A stretch of 51,914 nt of DNA, taken from the NCBI RefSeq assembly GCF_009932395.1, contig NZ_LSRS01000002.1, positions 529,932 to 581,845 of the forward strand, in the 5' to 3' direction. The notes under the pieces were generated by a model that worked only from the letters and a program-made list of their open reading frames with translations, had not been told where the DNA came from and did not search any database. Of this stretch, positions 1 through 8,482 are shown in pieces (within the stretch, counting starts at the first letter, position 1; every line of letters starts with the position of its first letter). Origin of the DNA: Sporotomaculum syntrophicum (GTDB lineage Bacteria > Bacillota > Desulfotomaculia > Desulfotomaculales > Desulfallaceae). Both the position numbers and the translations under genes were made by a program.

Positions 1-140
1 TCGGTAGTCGGTGATAGAGTTACCTTAGCTAAACTACTACTTGCTTGGCTGTACAGTTTTGAGGGAACAACAAGTTAAACACAAGGTGCCTGGCACCGTT
101 AAATTAACTTATTTACCTTATACAAATAGTATATAAAGTT
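1..140 (+). other. 23S-5S rRNA spacer
   Basis: This stretch lies directly before the 5S rRNA and has no reading frame. The segment with ttttgagggaac around 56-67 resembles the spacer that follows 23S rRNA in Firmicute rRNA operons. I do not recognise 23S sequence itself, so the large-subunit gene probably ends just left of the window. Confidence 0.5.
85..97. repeat. Short palindrome in rRNA spacer
   Basis: The sequence ggtgcctggcacc forms a 6-bp stem (ggtgcc/ggcacc) around a single central base. Such short GC-rich palindromes are often dispersed in clostridial genomes. I see only this copy here, so its repeat status is inferred. Confidence 0.35.
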
Positions 141-255
<115 letters not shown>

Positions 256-267
256 TTAATTTTAATG

Positions 268-300
268 AACCCCCTGGTTTTGTGCCGGGGGGGTTTGCTT
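268..300 (+). terminator. Terminator of the rRNA operon
   Basis: A GC-rich stem of aaccccc (268-274) with ggggggtt (288-295) is followed by a short T-rich stretch, 13 nt after the 5S end. Its position suggests it ends rRNA transcription. Confidence 0.7.
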
Positions 301-398
301 TATGTATAATAAAGCTTTACATTTGGAGTTAATATTTTTACAATTATTTTAATTAACTAGGATAGTTTTCTGAATTATTGAAGAAGAGGTGGGATAAT

Positions 399-1454
399 AT
401 GAAGAAGCTGGTTTTATTGGGTGTATTTGCTGTATTTTTTATGTTTGCTTCGACTGCTGCTGCATCAGAGATTAAAGTGCTTACCCAACCTGCAGTAAAG
501 GGCGACTCGGTTAGCTCGCTGGGTACTGTTCTAATTAAAATTACAGGTGGGGCGTTAAAGAATGGCGATATAGGATTATTTAGACTTCCTGAAGACTTTA
601 GGTTTTGCAATGAGGATGAATCTACAATGACCCAGGGTGACTGGGTAGAACAACTCAGTAACGAGGCAATAATGGTGGGTAATGCAAAGAATTATGTTAA
701 AATTCCACGCAAGTATGGTGGCAAAGAAAACGCTCTTTACGGTCAGGGGAATTTGTCTGTAACCCAGCTTGATGAAAATGAAATCATGCTCAAAGTGAAC
801 ACTACCCCGGACATTTCACAGGATAGCTATATTCTGCTGTACCTTGGTGCAATTTACATAGATGAAGATGCAGGTGAGATAATAATGTCTATGCGGGCAC
901 CGTCGGGTTCCGGGTTCCCGTTCCCTAGCACAGATAAACTGGGCAGAACAGGGGGAGCAAAGGTAAAGGTAAATGCAGATACAGAACAAGATGATGCTCA
1001 AAAAGACCAGGCTGATGTTGATAAAACTGCTCCAGCAGAAAAACCGGTAGCTGAAGAAGTTGAAACTACTGGAATTGATAAAAAGATTATAAAATTTGCC
1101 ATTGGAAGCATGCAGGCTACTTTGAATGGCAGCACTGTTAGCTTGGACGCGGCGCCATATATAAACTCCAGTGGTTTTACAATGGTACCGCTGCGTTTTA
1201 TTGCTGAAGCGCTGAACGTCCGAGTGGAATGGCTACCAAACTTATCCCAGGTTAATATCTATGGTGATAGTAACATACTAATAAATGTTGAAACAGGTGC
1301 TGTTTACATCGATAACAGTATTCATCAATTACCAAGCCCACCGGAGGTTATAGCGCCGGGCAGAGTGTTTGTTCCGTTGCGTTTTGTAAGTGAAACTCAG
1401 CACGCTGAGATAGACTACGAAAAAAATCACAAAGTTATTACAATTAAAAGATAG
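399..1454 (+). CDS. Secreted protein with copper amine oxidase N-terminal-like (stalk) domain
   Basis: 351 residues. The start at 399 is chosen over an upstream in-frame TTG at 378 because AGGTGGG lies just before it. The first ~23 residues (MKKLVLLGVFAVFF, then ASTAAAS) are a signal peptide, so the product is exported. The middle is an unrecognised beta-rich segment, then an acidic linker rich in D, K, E and T (about residues 200-230). The last ~115 residues match the copper amine oxidase N-domain type, with the repeated signature VPLRFIAEALN and VPLRFVSETQ. In Firmicutes this module is a non-catalytic stalk or cell-surface domain. No enzymatic residues are visible; the exact role is unknown. 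Confidence 0.8.
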   Translation: MKKLVLLGVFAVFFMFASTAAASEIKVLTQPAVKGDSVSSLGTVLIKITGGALKNGDIGLFRLPEDFRFCNEDESTMTQGDWVEQLSNEAIMVGNAKNYVKIPRKYGGKENALYGQGNLSVTQLDENEIMLKVNTTPDISQDSYILLYLGAIYIDEDAGEIIMSMRAPSGSGFPFPSTDKLGRTGGAKVKVNADTEQDDAQKDQADVDKTAPAEKPVAEEVETTGIDKKIIKFAIGSMQATLNGSTVSLDAAPYINSSGFTMVPLRFIAEALNVRVEWLPNLSQVNIYGDSNILINVETGAVYIDNSIHQLPSPPEVIAPGRVFVPLRFVSETQHAEIDYEKNHKVITIKR

Positions 1455-1472
1455 GGTTTAAGGGACGGAGCT

Positions 1473-1793
1473 ATGGATTGGTCTTTTTTGGATCAGCTAA
1501 GCGTTATCGCGTATGTTGTTGACGCGCAGCTAAAGTTAATATACGTTAACCAAACCGCTGCCAAGCGCCACAAGCAGGCAGGGATGCTAATCGGACAAAG
1601 CATTTTGACTTGCCACAAAAAAGAGGCTTCAAAAGAAAAAATTAGGCAAATGGCTGATGAATTCGCCAGGGGGAGGCGAGAGCCGTATAATTATTCGCTT
1701 AAGAAGGGTGGCAAAGTGATGCATAAAGTTATTTTGCCTTATTATGACGAGGGTGTTTTTGCAGGTTTAATTGAATTGATGTATTTTGTTTAA
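1473..1793 (+). CDS. Single PAS-domain protein
   Basis: 106 residues that are essentially one PAS fold: an N-terminal strand IAYVVDAQLKLIYVNQTAAK, a middle HKKEASKEKIRQMADEF helix, and closing strands KVILPYYDEGVFAGLIELMYF. It resembles the PAS module at the end of DUF438 proteins. No kinase, cyclase or DNA-binding domain is attached, so it would sense or bind a ligand and act through a partner. It follows the stalk-domain gene by 18 nt with gggacgg before the ATG, which suggests co-transcription. The ligand is not predictable. Confidence 0.75.
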   Translation: MDWSFLDQLSVIAYVVDAQLKLIYVNQTAAKRHKQAGMLIGQSILTCHKKEASKEKIRQMADEFARGRREPYNYSLKKGGKVMHKVILPYYDEGVFAGLIELMYFV

Positions 1794-1825
1794 TATAGAT
1801 GCCTGCTTAGGTGAGTATAAAATAT

Positions 1826-1864
1826 GGGCCGGATACTGATGCTATCGTCACCAGTATCCGGCCC
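1826..1864. terminator. Bidirectional terminator
   Basis: A perfect 13-bp stem, gggccggatactg (1826-1838) with cagtatccggccc (1852-1864), lies between the convergent PAS gene and the selenoprotein gene. It can serve both strands. Confidence 0.75.
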
Positions 1865-1881
1865 ATTAATATTCTCTTTGC

Positions 1882-2235
1882 TTAGGCACTTAAATCCTTA
1901 ATTGCTTCAACGATCATTTCTACACCCAGACCGCCGTGGAACCGAGGCTCGCCGTTAATAACAGTAAGGGGCAGCTTAACGCGGTTTAATATCTTTTCTA
2001 TCTCGGGATAGTTACTCATTTCATCGGTGCTGACGTCAACAAAACTGGTTTCCACATTGTCACCAAAAGCATACTGGAGTTTGCCCGCCAGCTCAAGCGC
2101 CTCATCCTTCATAGTTCTATCTGACCCACATCCAGTGGGATCTGATCCGCATCCGGAGTCAGAACATCAACCGCCGCCGGTGGATACCGGAGCGTCGATA
2201 CCAAATACATGAACTTGTATCTTTTGCTCTGCCAT
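1882..2235 (-). CDS. Thioredoxin-like small selenoprotein (in-frame UGA read as Sec), YuzD-like
   Basis: Conventional calling gives only a 76-residue frame starting at 2112. Reading upstream in the same frame reaches an ATG at 2235 with GGGAGG 8-9 nt before it, interrupted only by one TGA at 2169-2167. The product is 117 residues, MAEQKIQVHVFGID at the start, then GGG-U23-C24, then a Cys/Gly/Ser segment with C29 and C36, then a thioredoxin-like second half (FVDVSTDE, LPLTVINGEPRFHGG, VEMIVEAIKDL). The U-C pair sits where Bacillus YuzD-type proteins have their Cys redox pair after the first strand. A strong RBS with no other start, and the UGA touching a Cys codon, argue against a pseudogene. 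Likely a cytosolic thiol/selenol redox protein; the substrate is unknown. Confidence 0.82.
2123..2163 (-). promoter_or_regulatory. Candidate SECIS hairpins after the UGA of the small selenoprotein
   Basis: Two hairpins follow the UGA (2167-2169) on the minus strand. The distal one (2142-2123) has stem GA-(U bulge)-CCCAC/GUGGG-UC and loop UGGAU, with the loop 43 nt-scale downstream but starting within about 33 nt of the UGA; its 5'-side bulged U resembles the E. coli fdhF SECIS. The proximal one (2163-2141) has stem UCUGA-(C bulge)-UCCG/CGGA-UCAGA and loop GAUG, starting 13 nt after the UGA. They overlap by two bases. Which one would bind SelB is not decidable by eye. Confidence 0.5.
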
Positions 2236-2313
2236 AATATTACCTCCCTAAATTTTTTGACTATATAATAGCCAGTTCTGGTTTTATGTCTCAAGTTTAG
2301 TATTACATTATTA

Positions 2314-2341
2314 ATATTATATAATACTGGCACAAAGTCAA
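2314..2341 (-). promoter_or_regulatory. Putative sigma-A promoter of the small selenoprotein gene
   Basis: On the minus strand a TTGACT -35 (2341-2336) is followed after 16 nt by a TAATAT -10 (2319-2314), about 80 nt before the ATG at 2235. Confidence 0.45.
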
Positions 2342-2540
2342 CATGTTTTTCTTATAGCGGTTGCTTTTTTAATAAATTAAATTAATGACTGAAAGGTAGG
2401 ATTTTACGCCTTGAGGGTTACCCATTTGGTTTCTTGATAGACAAGGACAGCGAACTGAGGTAAAATTTACTCAGCATATACAACAAGGCATGAAAGAGTT
2501 TATTGGCTTTGAGCAAAAGAGAAAGAGAGTAGAAAATGTA

Positions 2541-3605
2541 ATGAGCATCTACTGGAGTGAATTAATCAGGGGATTGGACCCCTATGTGCCCGGCGAACAG
2601 CCAAGGGATCGCCAATATATCAAGTTAAATACCAACGAAAATCCTTACCCTCCGTCGCCGGCTGTTCTGGAGGCTATTCGTGAGCACACCAACCAGGACC
2701 TGCGGCTTTACCCTGACCCCAATGGAGACATTCTCAAGGCGGCGGTTGCGGATTATTTTCAGGTGGAAAAAAATAACGTTTTTGTAGGCAATGGCTCCGA
2801 TGAAGTACTAGCCTTTGCTTTTATTTCAATTTTTAAACAGGCAAAGCCAATTCTTTACCCGGACATTAGTTATAGCTTCTACCCGGTTTACAGTAAGTTT
2901 TTTGAGATTGAGGCGGTGACTGTGCCGTTAACCGCCGATTTCCAGATTGATTTGGCAGATTACCCGGTAGATAACGGCGGGATTATTTTCCCCAACCCCA
3001 ACGCGCCTACCGGCCGTATCCTACCACTGGAGCAAATTGAAGCCTTGCTGCAGCGGAATACTGCTTCAGTGGTGCTGGTGGACGAAGCCTATATTGATTT
3101 CGGCGGTGTAAGCTGCATCCCCTTAATAAAAAAATACCCCAACCTGCTGGTGGCCCAGACTTTATCCAAGTCCAGATCACTAGCCGGCCTGCGCATCGGT
3201 TATGCCGTTGGATCGGCAGAATTAATCGAGGGGCTGGAGAGGGCTAAGAATTGCTTTAACTCCTACACCCTTGACCGGCTTGCGCTTGTGGCAGGTGCCG
3301 CGGCTATGCGTGACCGGGATTATTTTGACACCACCTGCCGGGCGGTTATGGCCACCAGGGAATGGGTGGTCAGTGCACTAAAGCAGCTTGGTTTTGAGGT
3401 GGTGCCTTCGGCAGCAAATTTTATTTTTATTTGCCATCAGAACCAAAGTGCGGAGGAGCTGTTCAGCGAACTACGGCTAAGAGGAGTGCTGGTCCGGTAT
3501 TTTAAACAGCCGCGTATTGACAACCACTTGCGGGTGACTATCGGCACTGACCGGGAGATGCAGGAATTAGTCAGGCAGCTGCAGGCTATTTTAGGGAGTA
3601 ACTGA
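2541..3605 (+). CDS. hisC: Histidinol-phosphate aminotransferase
   Basis: PLP-dependent class I/II aminotransferase converting imidazole-acetol phosphate and glutamate to histidinol phosphate in histidine synthesis; members also act on aromatic amino acids. Visible hallmarks are LNTNENPYPPSP near the N-terminus, the GNGSDEVL loop, the FPNPNAPTGR motif, DEAYIDF and the PLP lysine in LSKSRSLAGLRIGYA. About 354 residues from the ATG at 2541, where MSIYWSELIRGL matches the usual HisC N-terminus. An in-frame ATG at 2490 would add 17 residues and has a weak aagg before it, so the start is uncertain. It stands alone, not in a his operon. Confidence 0.93.
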   Translation: MSIYWSELIRGLDPYVPGEQPRDRQYIKLNTNENPYPPSPAVLEAIREHTNQDLRLYPDPNGDILKAAVADYFQVEKNNVFVGNGSDEVLAFAFISIFKQAKPILYPDISYSFYPVYSKFFEIEAVTVPLTADFQIDLADYPVDNGGIIFPNPNAPTGRILPLEQIEALLQRNTASVVLVDEAYIDFGGVSCIPLIKKYPNLLVAQTLSKSRSLAGLRIGYAVGSAELIEGLERAKNCFNSYTLDRLALVAGAAAMRDRDYFDTTCRAVMATREWVVSALKQLGFEVVPSAANFIFICHQNQSAEELFSELRLRGVLVRYFKQPRIDNHLRVTIGTDREMQELVRQLQAILGSN

Positions 3606-3619
3606 GTAATTTATGGTAA

Positions 3620-3664
3620 GCTACGCTTTTCGGGGGACAGTACGTGCTGTCCCCCGTGGCGTAG
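3620..3664. repeat. Nested palindrome (REP-like) between convergent genes
   Basis: Outer arms ctacgc (3621-3626) and gcgtag (3659-3664) enclose a 9-bp stem gggggacag (3632-3640)/ctgtccccc (3647-3655) with a short loop. It lies between hisC and the eIF2B-like gene and could end both transcripts, although no T-run follows. Similar gggacag palindromes are often dispersed repeats in clostridial genomes. I see one full copy here. Confidence 0.55.
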
Positions 3665-3680
3665 TGGGCATATGACAAGT

Positions 3681-4547
3681 TTATGAATATATGGCGCGGC
3701 TACTCAGATAATCTAACATTTTCTCTTTCTTAAATACACCGTCTTCCGAGATCAGACCGGTGATAAATTTAAATGGAATTGCTTCAAAACCCTCTTCTAT
3801 TTTATCCAACCTGCGGTCCAATGAAAACTTTAATGAATCGCAGATTACATAAACAGGCACCGTGGGATTATGAACAGCGGCTGTCTCAGCCAGTTTTAGA
3901 CTGGGGTAACCGTTAAGTACCGAACCGTCCTTAAACACGGTGTCAGCACCAAGCAATACTAAATCCACCCCATCCAGCGAATCCGGCAAGATATCGTCAG
4001 GTATAACCCGGCAATTTAAGCCATCCGCTGCAAAGCGAAGACGGGACTGTTCCCCATAACTAATAGCGCCTGCTTGAGACTTCATTACCAGCAGCAACAT
4101 TGTTTTTCCTTGCAGTACAGCATTGTGGATGGCATCTACTAAAGTGGAACTATAACTACAGGTGGCAATGGTTGTACCGGTGTTAATAAAATTTGCGGCA
4201 TTGATTATGCTTTGTTTTTTATTGACAATGACATCCTTTTTTAGTTGGTCCAGCGCTTTCATACAATAATTTTGCAGTTCGGGCAAGGTACTGCTCAATT
4301 CAACACAAGTTTGCAACTGCTGCTGAAAACGGTGGACAGCATTATAAATAGTTGCCATTGTTGGCCTGCACTTGGCTAAGGCAGCAATGACCTCCTGCAG
4401 TTCACTGGTGAACAGTTCCGGAGTAGCTGCTTGACTGGTTTTGACCGACTTAGCGAGTGCCTGCAAAGCCTGAACAGCCAGTTCGCTGGCTCCACTAGTC
4501 CGGTTTGTGATAATAGCGTCAATATCGTCGAGGAGCGGCTTCATCAT
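3681..4547 (-). CDS. eIF2B alpha/MtnA-like sugar-phosphate isomerase family protein
   Basis: 288 residues from the ATG at 4547. That ATG overlaps the Nudix stop in an ATGA junction and follows AGAAGG by 5 nt; the frame is open another 72 nt upstream but has no better start. The family contains translation factor eIF2B subunits, methylthioribose-1-phosphate isomerase and archaeal ribose-1,5-bisphosphate isomerase. The two catalytic positions of the isomerases appear present: Cys130 in ATCSYSST and Asp202 in LLGADTVF. The N-terminal ~115 residues are helical as in the family. This favours an isomerase on a phosphorylated sugar or nucleotide-derived substrate, probably linked to the coupled Nudix hydrolase. 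The substrate is unknown. Confidence 0.78.
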   Translation of the reverse strand: MMKPLLDDIDAIITNRTSGASELAVQALQALAKSVKTSQAATPELFTSELQEVIAALAKCRPTMATIYNAVHRFQQQLQTCVELSSTLPELQNYCMKALDQLKKDVIVNKKQSIINAANFINTGTTIATCSYSSTLVDAIHNAVLQGKTMLLLVMKSQAGAISYGEQSRLRFAADGLNCRVIPDDILPDSLDGVDLVLLGADTVFKDGSVLNGYPSLKLAETAAVHNPTVPVYVICDSLKFSLDRRLDKIEEGFEAIPFKFITGLISEDGVFKKEKMLDYLSSRAIYS

Positions 4548-4948
4548 TTGACCTTCTCCCAGGCGGCGTATAAACCGGGTACCGTCTGATGAGAGGGAAT
4601 TTGGTCCGGGTGAACCCAAAGATACTCGGTGTTTTCCCAGTCGAGCACGATTTTATCCTTATTTTTTATGTTAAACCGGAAAGGATGCACAAACCATTTT
4701 CTATCCAATTTATTATCAACAATTTGCAGTACCTCACCTTCTTTTAGTAAGGTAACTTCATCTGAACCTAAACCAACCTCTTCATGAATTTCCTGTCGGG
4801 CTTGTTCTACGGCACTTACCCCAGGTTCGATAAAGCCGCTAACCCCCGCCCAGCGTTGCTGGTAGGTGCCAACCTTGTTGCTTCTTTTCAGGATAAGTAC
4901 CTGTCCGTCATTTTCCAAAAAGCACGTAACCACATGACTTTCTTGCAT
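4544..4948 (-). CDS. Nudix hydrolase
   Basis: 134 residues from the ATG at 4948 (GAGGTG 8-9 nt upstream; an in-frame GTG at 4957 overlaps that RBS). The Nudix box reads G-FIEPG-V-SAVEQAR-QEIHEEVGL, so the pyrophosphatase metal ligands (QEIHEE) are kept, while the first box Glu is Val and the Arg is Gln. It would cleave a nucleoside diphosphate linked to another group. Its stop overlaps the start of the eIF2B-like gene by 4 nt, so the two are translationally coupled. Confidence 0.85.
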   Translation of the reverse strand: MQESHVVTCFLENDGQVLILKRSNKVGTYQQRWAGVSGFIEPGVSAVEQARQEIHEEVGLGSDEVTLLKEGEVLQIVDNKLDRKWFVHPFRFNIKNKDKIVLDWENTEYLWVHPDQIPSHQTVPGLYAAWEKVK

Positions 4949-5302
4949 TAATAGCACCTCTATCCTTTATTTTTGCAACATAATCGCTAAAAAGTATTTA
5001 ATGGTTAAAATATTATATCTATTGTCTGCCGGGAGTGTCAATCAACCTAGCACATAGCACATACATCTATTTATACCGTTAAATAATATGCAGAACAAAC
5101 AGTAGCAATAAAAAGAGGGACAGTGTATGGTAGATTAATTGACTTAGAGTAATGGCAAATGCTATATGTAATTTTTAAAGATCGAATGCCGGGCAAATTT
5201 TTATCCAAGTTATACGGAAGGAATTTTATAGGTTTTCATGAAGATTATTAACCAGGCTTAAAGGACATATCAAAAGTTAAGTAGTAGATATGGAGCGATA
5301 AG
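4949..5302. other. Intergenic region with a putative promoter
   Basis: No convincing gene. It separates the minus-strand Nudix gene from the plus-strand membrane protein gene and should hold promoters for both. A plus-strand TTGACT at 5139-5144 with TATATG at 5163-5168 (18-nt spacer) is a possible promoter for the downstream gene. Confidence 0.35.
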
Positions 5303-5581
5303 ATGAGTGTATTTGAAATCGTTATGCTGTTATGTTTCGGAGCGGCCTGGCCATTTTCCATTTATAAATCCTATAAATCCCGGTCTATCGAGGGAAAAAG
5401 CTTGCTGTTTTTACTGGTAATTTTTACGGGGTATGTGTCCGGCATCTTACACAAAATTTTCTTTTTTTATGATAGCGTGATTTACCTTTATGCCTTTAAT
5501 ATGGTTATGGTGGGAACTGATATTTTATTGTATTTCCGTAACAAAAGATTGAGAAATACGGGTCAACTGCGGGGCGATTAG
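5303..5581 (+). CDS. Small PQ-loop/SemiSWEET-like membrane protein
   Basis: 92 residues with three predicted membrane spans: residues ~3-20 (FEIVMLLCFGAAWPFSIY), ~32-50 (KSLLFLLVIFTGYVSGI) and ~57-78 (SVIYLYAFNMVMVGTDILL). The first span ends with WPFSIYKSYKSRSIEGKS, like the P(Q)-loop of SemiSWEET-type half transporters. These proteins dimerise to pass small sugars or similar solutes, but this subgroup's substrate is not known to me. It is a single gene with ggagcgataag before the ATG. Confidence 0.65.
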   Translation: MSVFEIVMLLCFGAAWPFSIYKSYKSRSIEGKSLLFLLVIFTGYVSGILHKIFFFYDSVIYLYAFNMVMVGTDILLYFRNKRLRNTGQLRGD

Positions 5582-5664
5582 GGAAAATATTTTAGTAGTC
5601 AAGAAAAGACCTTGGTTTGGTTAAGCGGGTAGCTCTGAATATACTAAGAAGAAGGGGAATTAGC

Positions 5665-5799
5665 ATGAGTATTGGGGCATTTTCGATTAGTTTAACGGTT
5701 AAGGACATTAATACGTCTAAAGCATTTTATGAGAAACTTGGTTTCACTGTTATGGTGGATGACAAAAGAACACAGCAACTTTGCCACAGGAATGACTAA
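5665..5799 (+). pseudogene. Truncated VOC (glyoxalase-like) family gene
   Basis: The frame from ATG 5665 (AAGGGG upstream) begins with the VOC signature SISLTVKDINTSKAFYEKLGFTV, then loses similarity and stops at a TAA after 44 residues. VOC enzymes have about 120-150 residues. No continuation is evident before the phosphorylase gene at 5946, so a deletion or frameshift has probably left a remnant. Confidence 0.65.
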
Positions 5800-5945
5800 A
5801 TATTGACTTTTCTGAGTTAAGAAGTAGTTAAATTTAAGTTCAAATGTTAGAATATTGTTAACAAAACAAATATTAAGTAATTTTTTTCGCTATCGAATAT
5901 TAGGTGCATAAATGACTAAATTAAAAGGAGAGGAGGATATTATCG

Positions 5946-8372
5946 TTGATTCAAGATAAAGAAAGTTTTAAAAAAGCTTATCTGGATACTTTCAGCCGGG
6001 TGGAAAGCAATCCTTTGGAATTGTCAAACAACTGGGAAAAGTATCATGCCTTAGTAAGTTTAGTTAAGGAAATGATGAACAGCTATTGGGTAAATGCAGT
6101 GAAGACAAATATTGAAAAAGATCAGAGACGTATCTATTATTTATCGATGGAATTTTTAATTGGTAAAATGCTTGCTTATAACCTGATGAACTTGGGCTTA
6201 GAAAACATTGTACGGGAAGGGTTGGCCGACTTAAATATTAATTATGATGAACTGCTTCTCCAAGAAGAAGAGGCCCCCTTGGGTAATGGCGGGTTAGGTA
6301 GGTTGGCCGCCTGCTATTTAGATTCTATGGCGCAGGAAAAGGATGCAGGCTATGGTTTTGGTTTTGGGATCCGCTACAAATACGGCCTCTTTACCCAGAA
6401 AATCGTAGATGGCTGCCAGGTGGAGGTACCGGATCCCTGGCTTAAGGATGGTTATGTGTGGGCTACGCCCAAGCCGGATCGGATGATCACGGTTAAATTC
6501 AAGGGCAATGTACGGACTGCAATGGATGGCAACCGAATTATTTTTATTCATGAAAATTATGAGCCGGTATTGGCTGTTCCTCATGATATATTATTCTTAG
6601 GTTATATGGATACGTCCAAGATTAACTATCTCAGATTGTATAGTGCCGAACCTGTGATGCAGGATTTTGACCTGTTGTCTTTTAATCAGGGCGAATTTGC
6701 TAAAGCAGCTGCTTATAGAGCAGAAGTGGAGGCCATCAGCAACATACTATATCCCGAAGACCAGAACCAGGCCGGCAGGGAGTTGCGCTTGAAACAGGAG
6801 TATTTTCTTTCTGCAGCCAGTGTTGGTGATAGCATTGCATACTATAAGATGATTTACGGGTCGCTGGATAAATTTGCGAAGCGGGTGGCCTTCCATATTA
6901 ATGATACCCATCCTGCCGTCAGCATCCCTGAATTGATGCGCATTCTGATCGATGAGGAAGGAATGTCTTGGGAAGAAGCCTGGGAGATTACCGTAAACGT
7001 CTTCTCTTATACCAACCACACTATTTTGCCGGAAGCCCTGGAGTGCTGGCCGGTGGATCTATTTCGTGCTTTATTGCCCCGCATTTATATGATTATTGAA
7101 GAAATTGACCGTCGTTATCTACAGGATATCGGCAGCAGGTATCCAGGCGACGAAGAATTGCTCCGGAAAACCGCTATAATTGCTGACGGCCGGATTAACA
7201 TGGCCCATTTATCGGTAATTGGTTCTCGTTCGGTGAATGGGGTTTCTCGCATTCATTCTCAAATACTGAAGGAGAATATTTTTGGCGCTTTCTACAAAAT
7301 CACCCCGGAGAAATTCCATAATATTACTAACGGTGTAAGCCATAGACGTTTCCTGCATTATGCCAACCAGCCTTTATCCGATTTAATTTCCCAAGCCATC
7401 GGCGTCGAATGGATTAACCAGGCTACTGAATTGGATAAACTGCTAGCTTTTAGTAACGACCGGGGTTTTATGGAACAACTGGCCAAAGCGAAATACAAAA
7501 ACAAAGAAAGGTTGGCCAAATATATTTTTGAGCGGCAAGGGGTGGCGATTGACCCGTCTTCAATGTTTGATATCCATGTTAAACGTTTGCATGGGTATAA
7601 GAGACAATTACTTAACGCTTTAAAAATCATGGACCTTTATAACGCTATAAAAGAAGGGAAGACGATTCAACCCACCACCTTTATTTTTGGCGGAAAAGCA
7701 GCTTCGTCATATCAACGGGCCAAAGACGTTATTAAATTGATTAATTCCGTGGCGCAAATTGTAAACAATGACAAACAGGTGAATGATTATATACGGGTGG
7801 TGTTCTTGGAGAATTTTAATGTTTCGCTGGGAGAAATTGTTTACCCGGCGGCAGATGTCAGCGAACAGATTTCCACTGCCAGTAAGGAGGCTTCCGGTAC
7901 GGGGTGCATGAAATTTATGTTCAATGGAGCAATTACCCTGGGCAGCCGGGACGGGGCCAATTTGGAAATACACGAGGCTGTGGGGGATGAGCACTTTGCG
8001 CTGTTCGGGCTAACCGCTGCTCAGGTAATGGAGCTTAGTGTAGCCGGTCGTTATAACTCCTGGGATGAGTATTCCAGCACACCACGCCTAAAAAGAGTAA
8101 TAGACCAGCTGGTGGATGGGTTTTTACAAACAACCTATGATTTTCATAGCATTCGTAATGGTCTCTTGTGGGAAAATGATTGTTTTTTTGTATTAAAGGA
8201 TTTTATGCCCTATACCGTGGCCTGGGAAGGACTAAATCAGAAATATGCCGATCAGGACCAGTGGCTGCAAAGCTCATTGTATAATATTGCTAAAGCCGGC
8301 ATATTTTCCAGCGACCGGGCCATCAAGGAGTACCATCAACTAATCTGGAACCGCAAAGGACCTGTAGTTTAA
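5946..8372 (+). CDS. glgP: Glycogen/maltodextrin phosphorylase (GT35)
   Basis: 808 residues, the usual length of classical GlgP/MalP enzymes, which release glucose-1-phosphate from alpha-1,4-glucans. The TTG at 5946 is taken as start because AGGAGG lies ~10 nt before it. Visible features are the N-terminal RRIYYLSMEFLIGKML, the substrate motif EAPLGNGGLGRLAACYLDS, HINDTHPAVSIPELMR, and the PLP site EASGTGCMKFMFNGA with the cofactor lysine. It is a single gene upstream of a stress-protein gene. A second phosphorylase of another subfamily lies at 19043. Confidence 0.95.
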   Translation: MIQDKESFKKAYLDTFSRVESNPLELSNNWEKYHALVSLVKEMMNSYWVNAVKTNIEKDQRRIYYLSMEFLIGKMLAYNLMNLGLENIVREGLADLNINYDELLLQEEEAPLGNGGLGRLAACYLDSMAQEKDAGYGFGFGIRYKYGLFTQKIVDGCQVEVPDPWLKDGYVWATPKPDRMITVKFKGNVRTAMDGNRIIFIHENYEPVLAVPHDILFLGYMDTSKINYLRLYSAEPVMQDFDLLSFNQGEFAKAAAYRAEVEAISNILYPEDQNQAGRELRLKQEYFLSAASVGDSIAYYKMIYGSLDKFAKRVAFHINDTHPAVSIPELMRILIDEEGMSWEEAWEITVNVFSYTNHTILPEALECWPVDLFRALLPRIYMIIEEIDRRYLQDIGSRYPGDEELLRKTAIIADGRINMAHLSVIGSRSVNGVSRIHSQILKENIFGAFYKITPEKFHNITNGVSHRRFLHYANQPLSDLISQAIGVEWINQATELDKLLAFSNDRGFMEQLAKAKYKNKERLAKYIFERQGVAIDPSSMFDIHVKRLHGYKRQLLNALKIMDLYNAIKEGKTIQPTTFIFGGKAASSYQRAKDVIKLINSVAQIVNNDKQVNDYIRVVFLENFNVSLGEIVYPAADVSEQISTASKEASGTGCMKFMFNGAITLGSRDGANLEIHEAVGDEHFALFGLTAAQVMELSVAGRYNSWDEYSSTPRLKRVIDQLVDGFLQTTYDFHSIRNGLLWENDCFFVLKDFMPYTVAWEGLNQKYADQDQWLQSSLYNIAKAGIFSSDRAIKEYHQLIWNRKGPVV

Positions 8373-8453
8373 TCTTTTATGACCCGATGCAAAGACCTTA
8401 TCAATCATTTCGCCTTTAAGTATAAATTAATATGACAAATATTGTACCGGCTA

Positions 8454-8482
8454 TTGACAAATTTGATAGATAATTCTTACAA
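8454..8482 (+). promoter_or_regulatory. Putative promoter of the stress-protein gene
   Basis: TTGACA (8454-8459) is followed after 17 nt by TTACAA (8477-8482). The -35 is perfect and the -10 is weak. It lies ~180 nt before the ATG at 8660. Confidence 0.35.

Noticed and set aside
5665-5799. Selenocysteine read-through of the short VOC frame
   Set aside because: The frame ends in TAA, not TGA, so recoding cannot explain the truncation.
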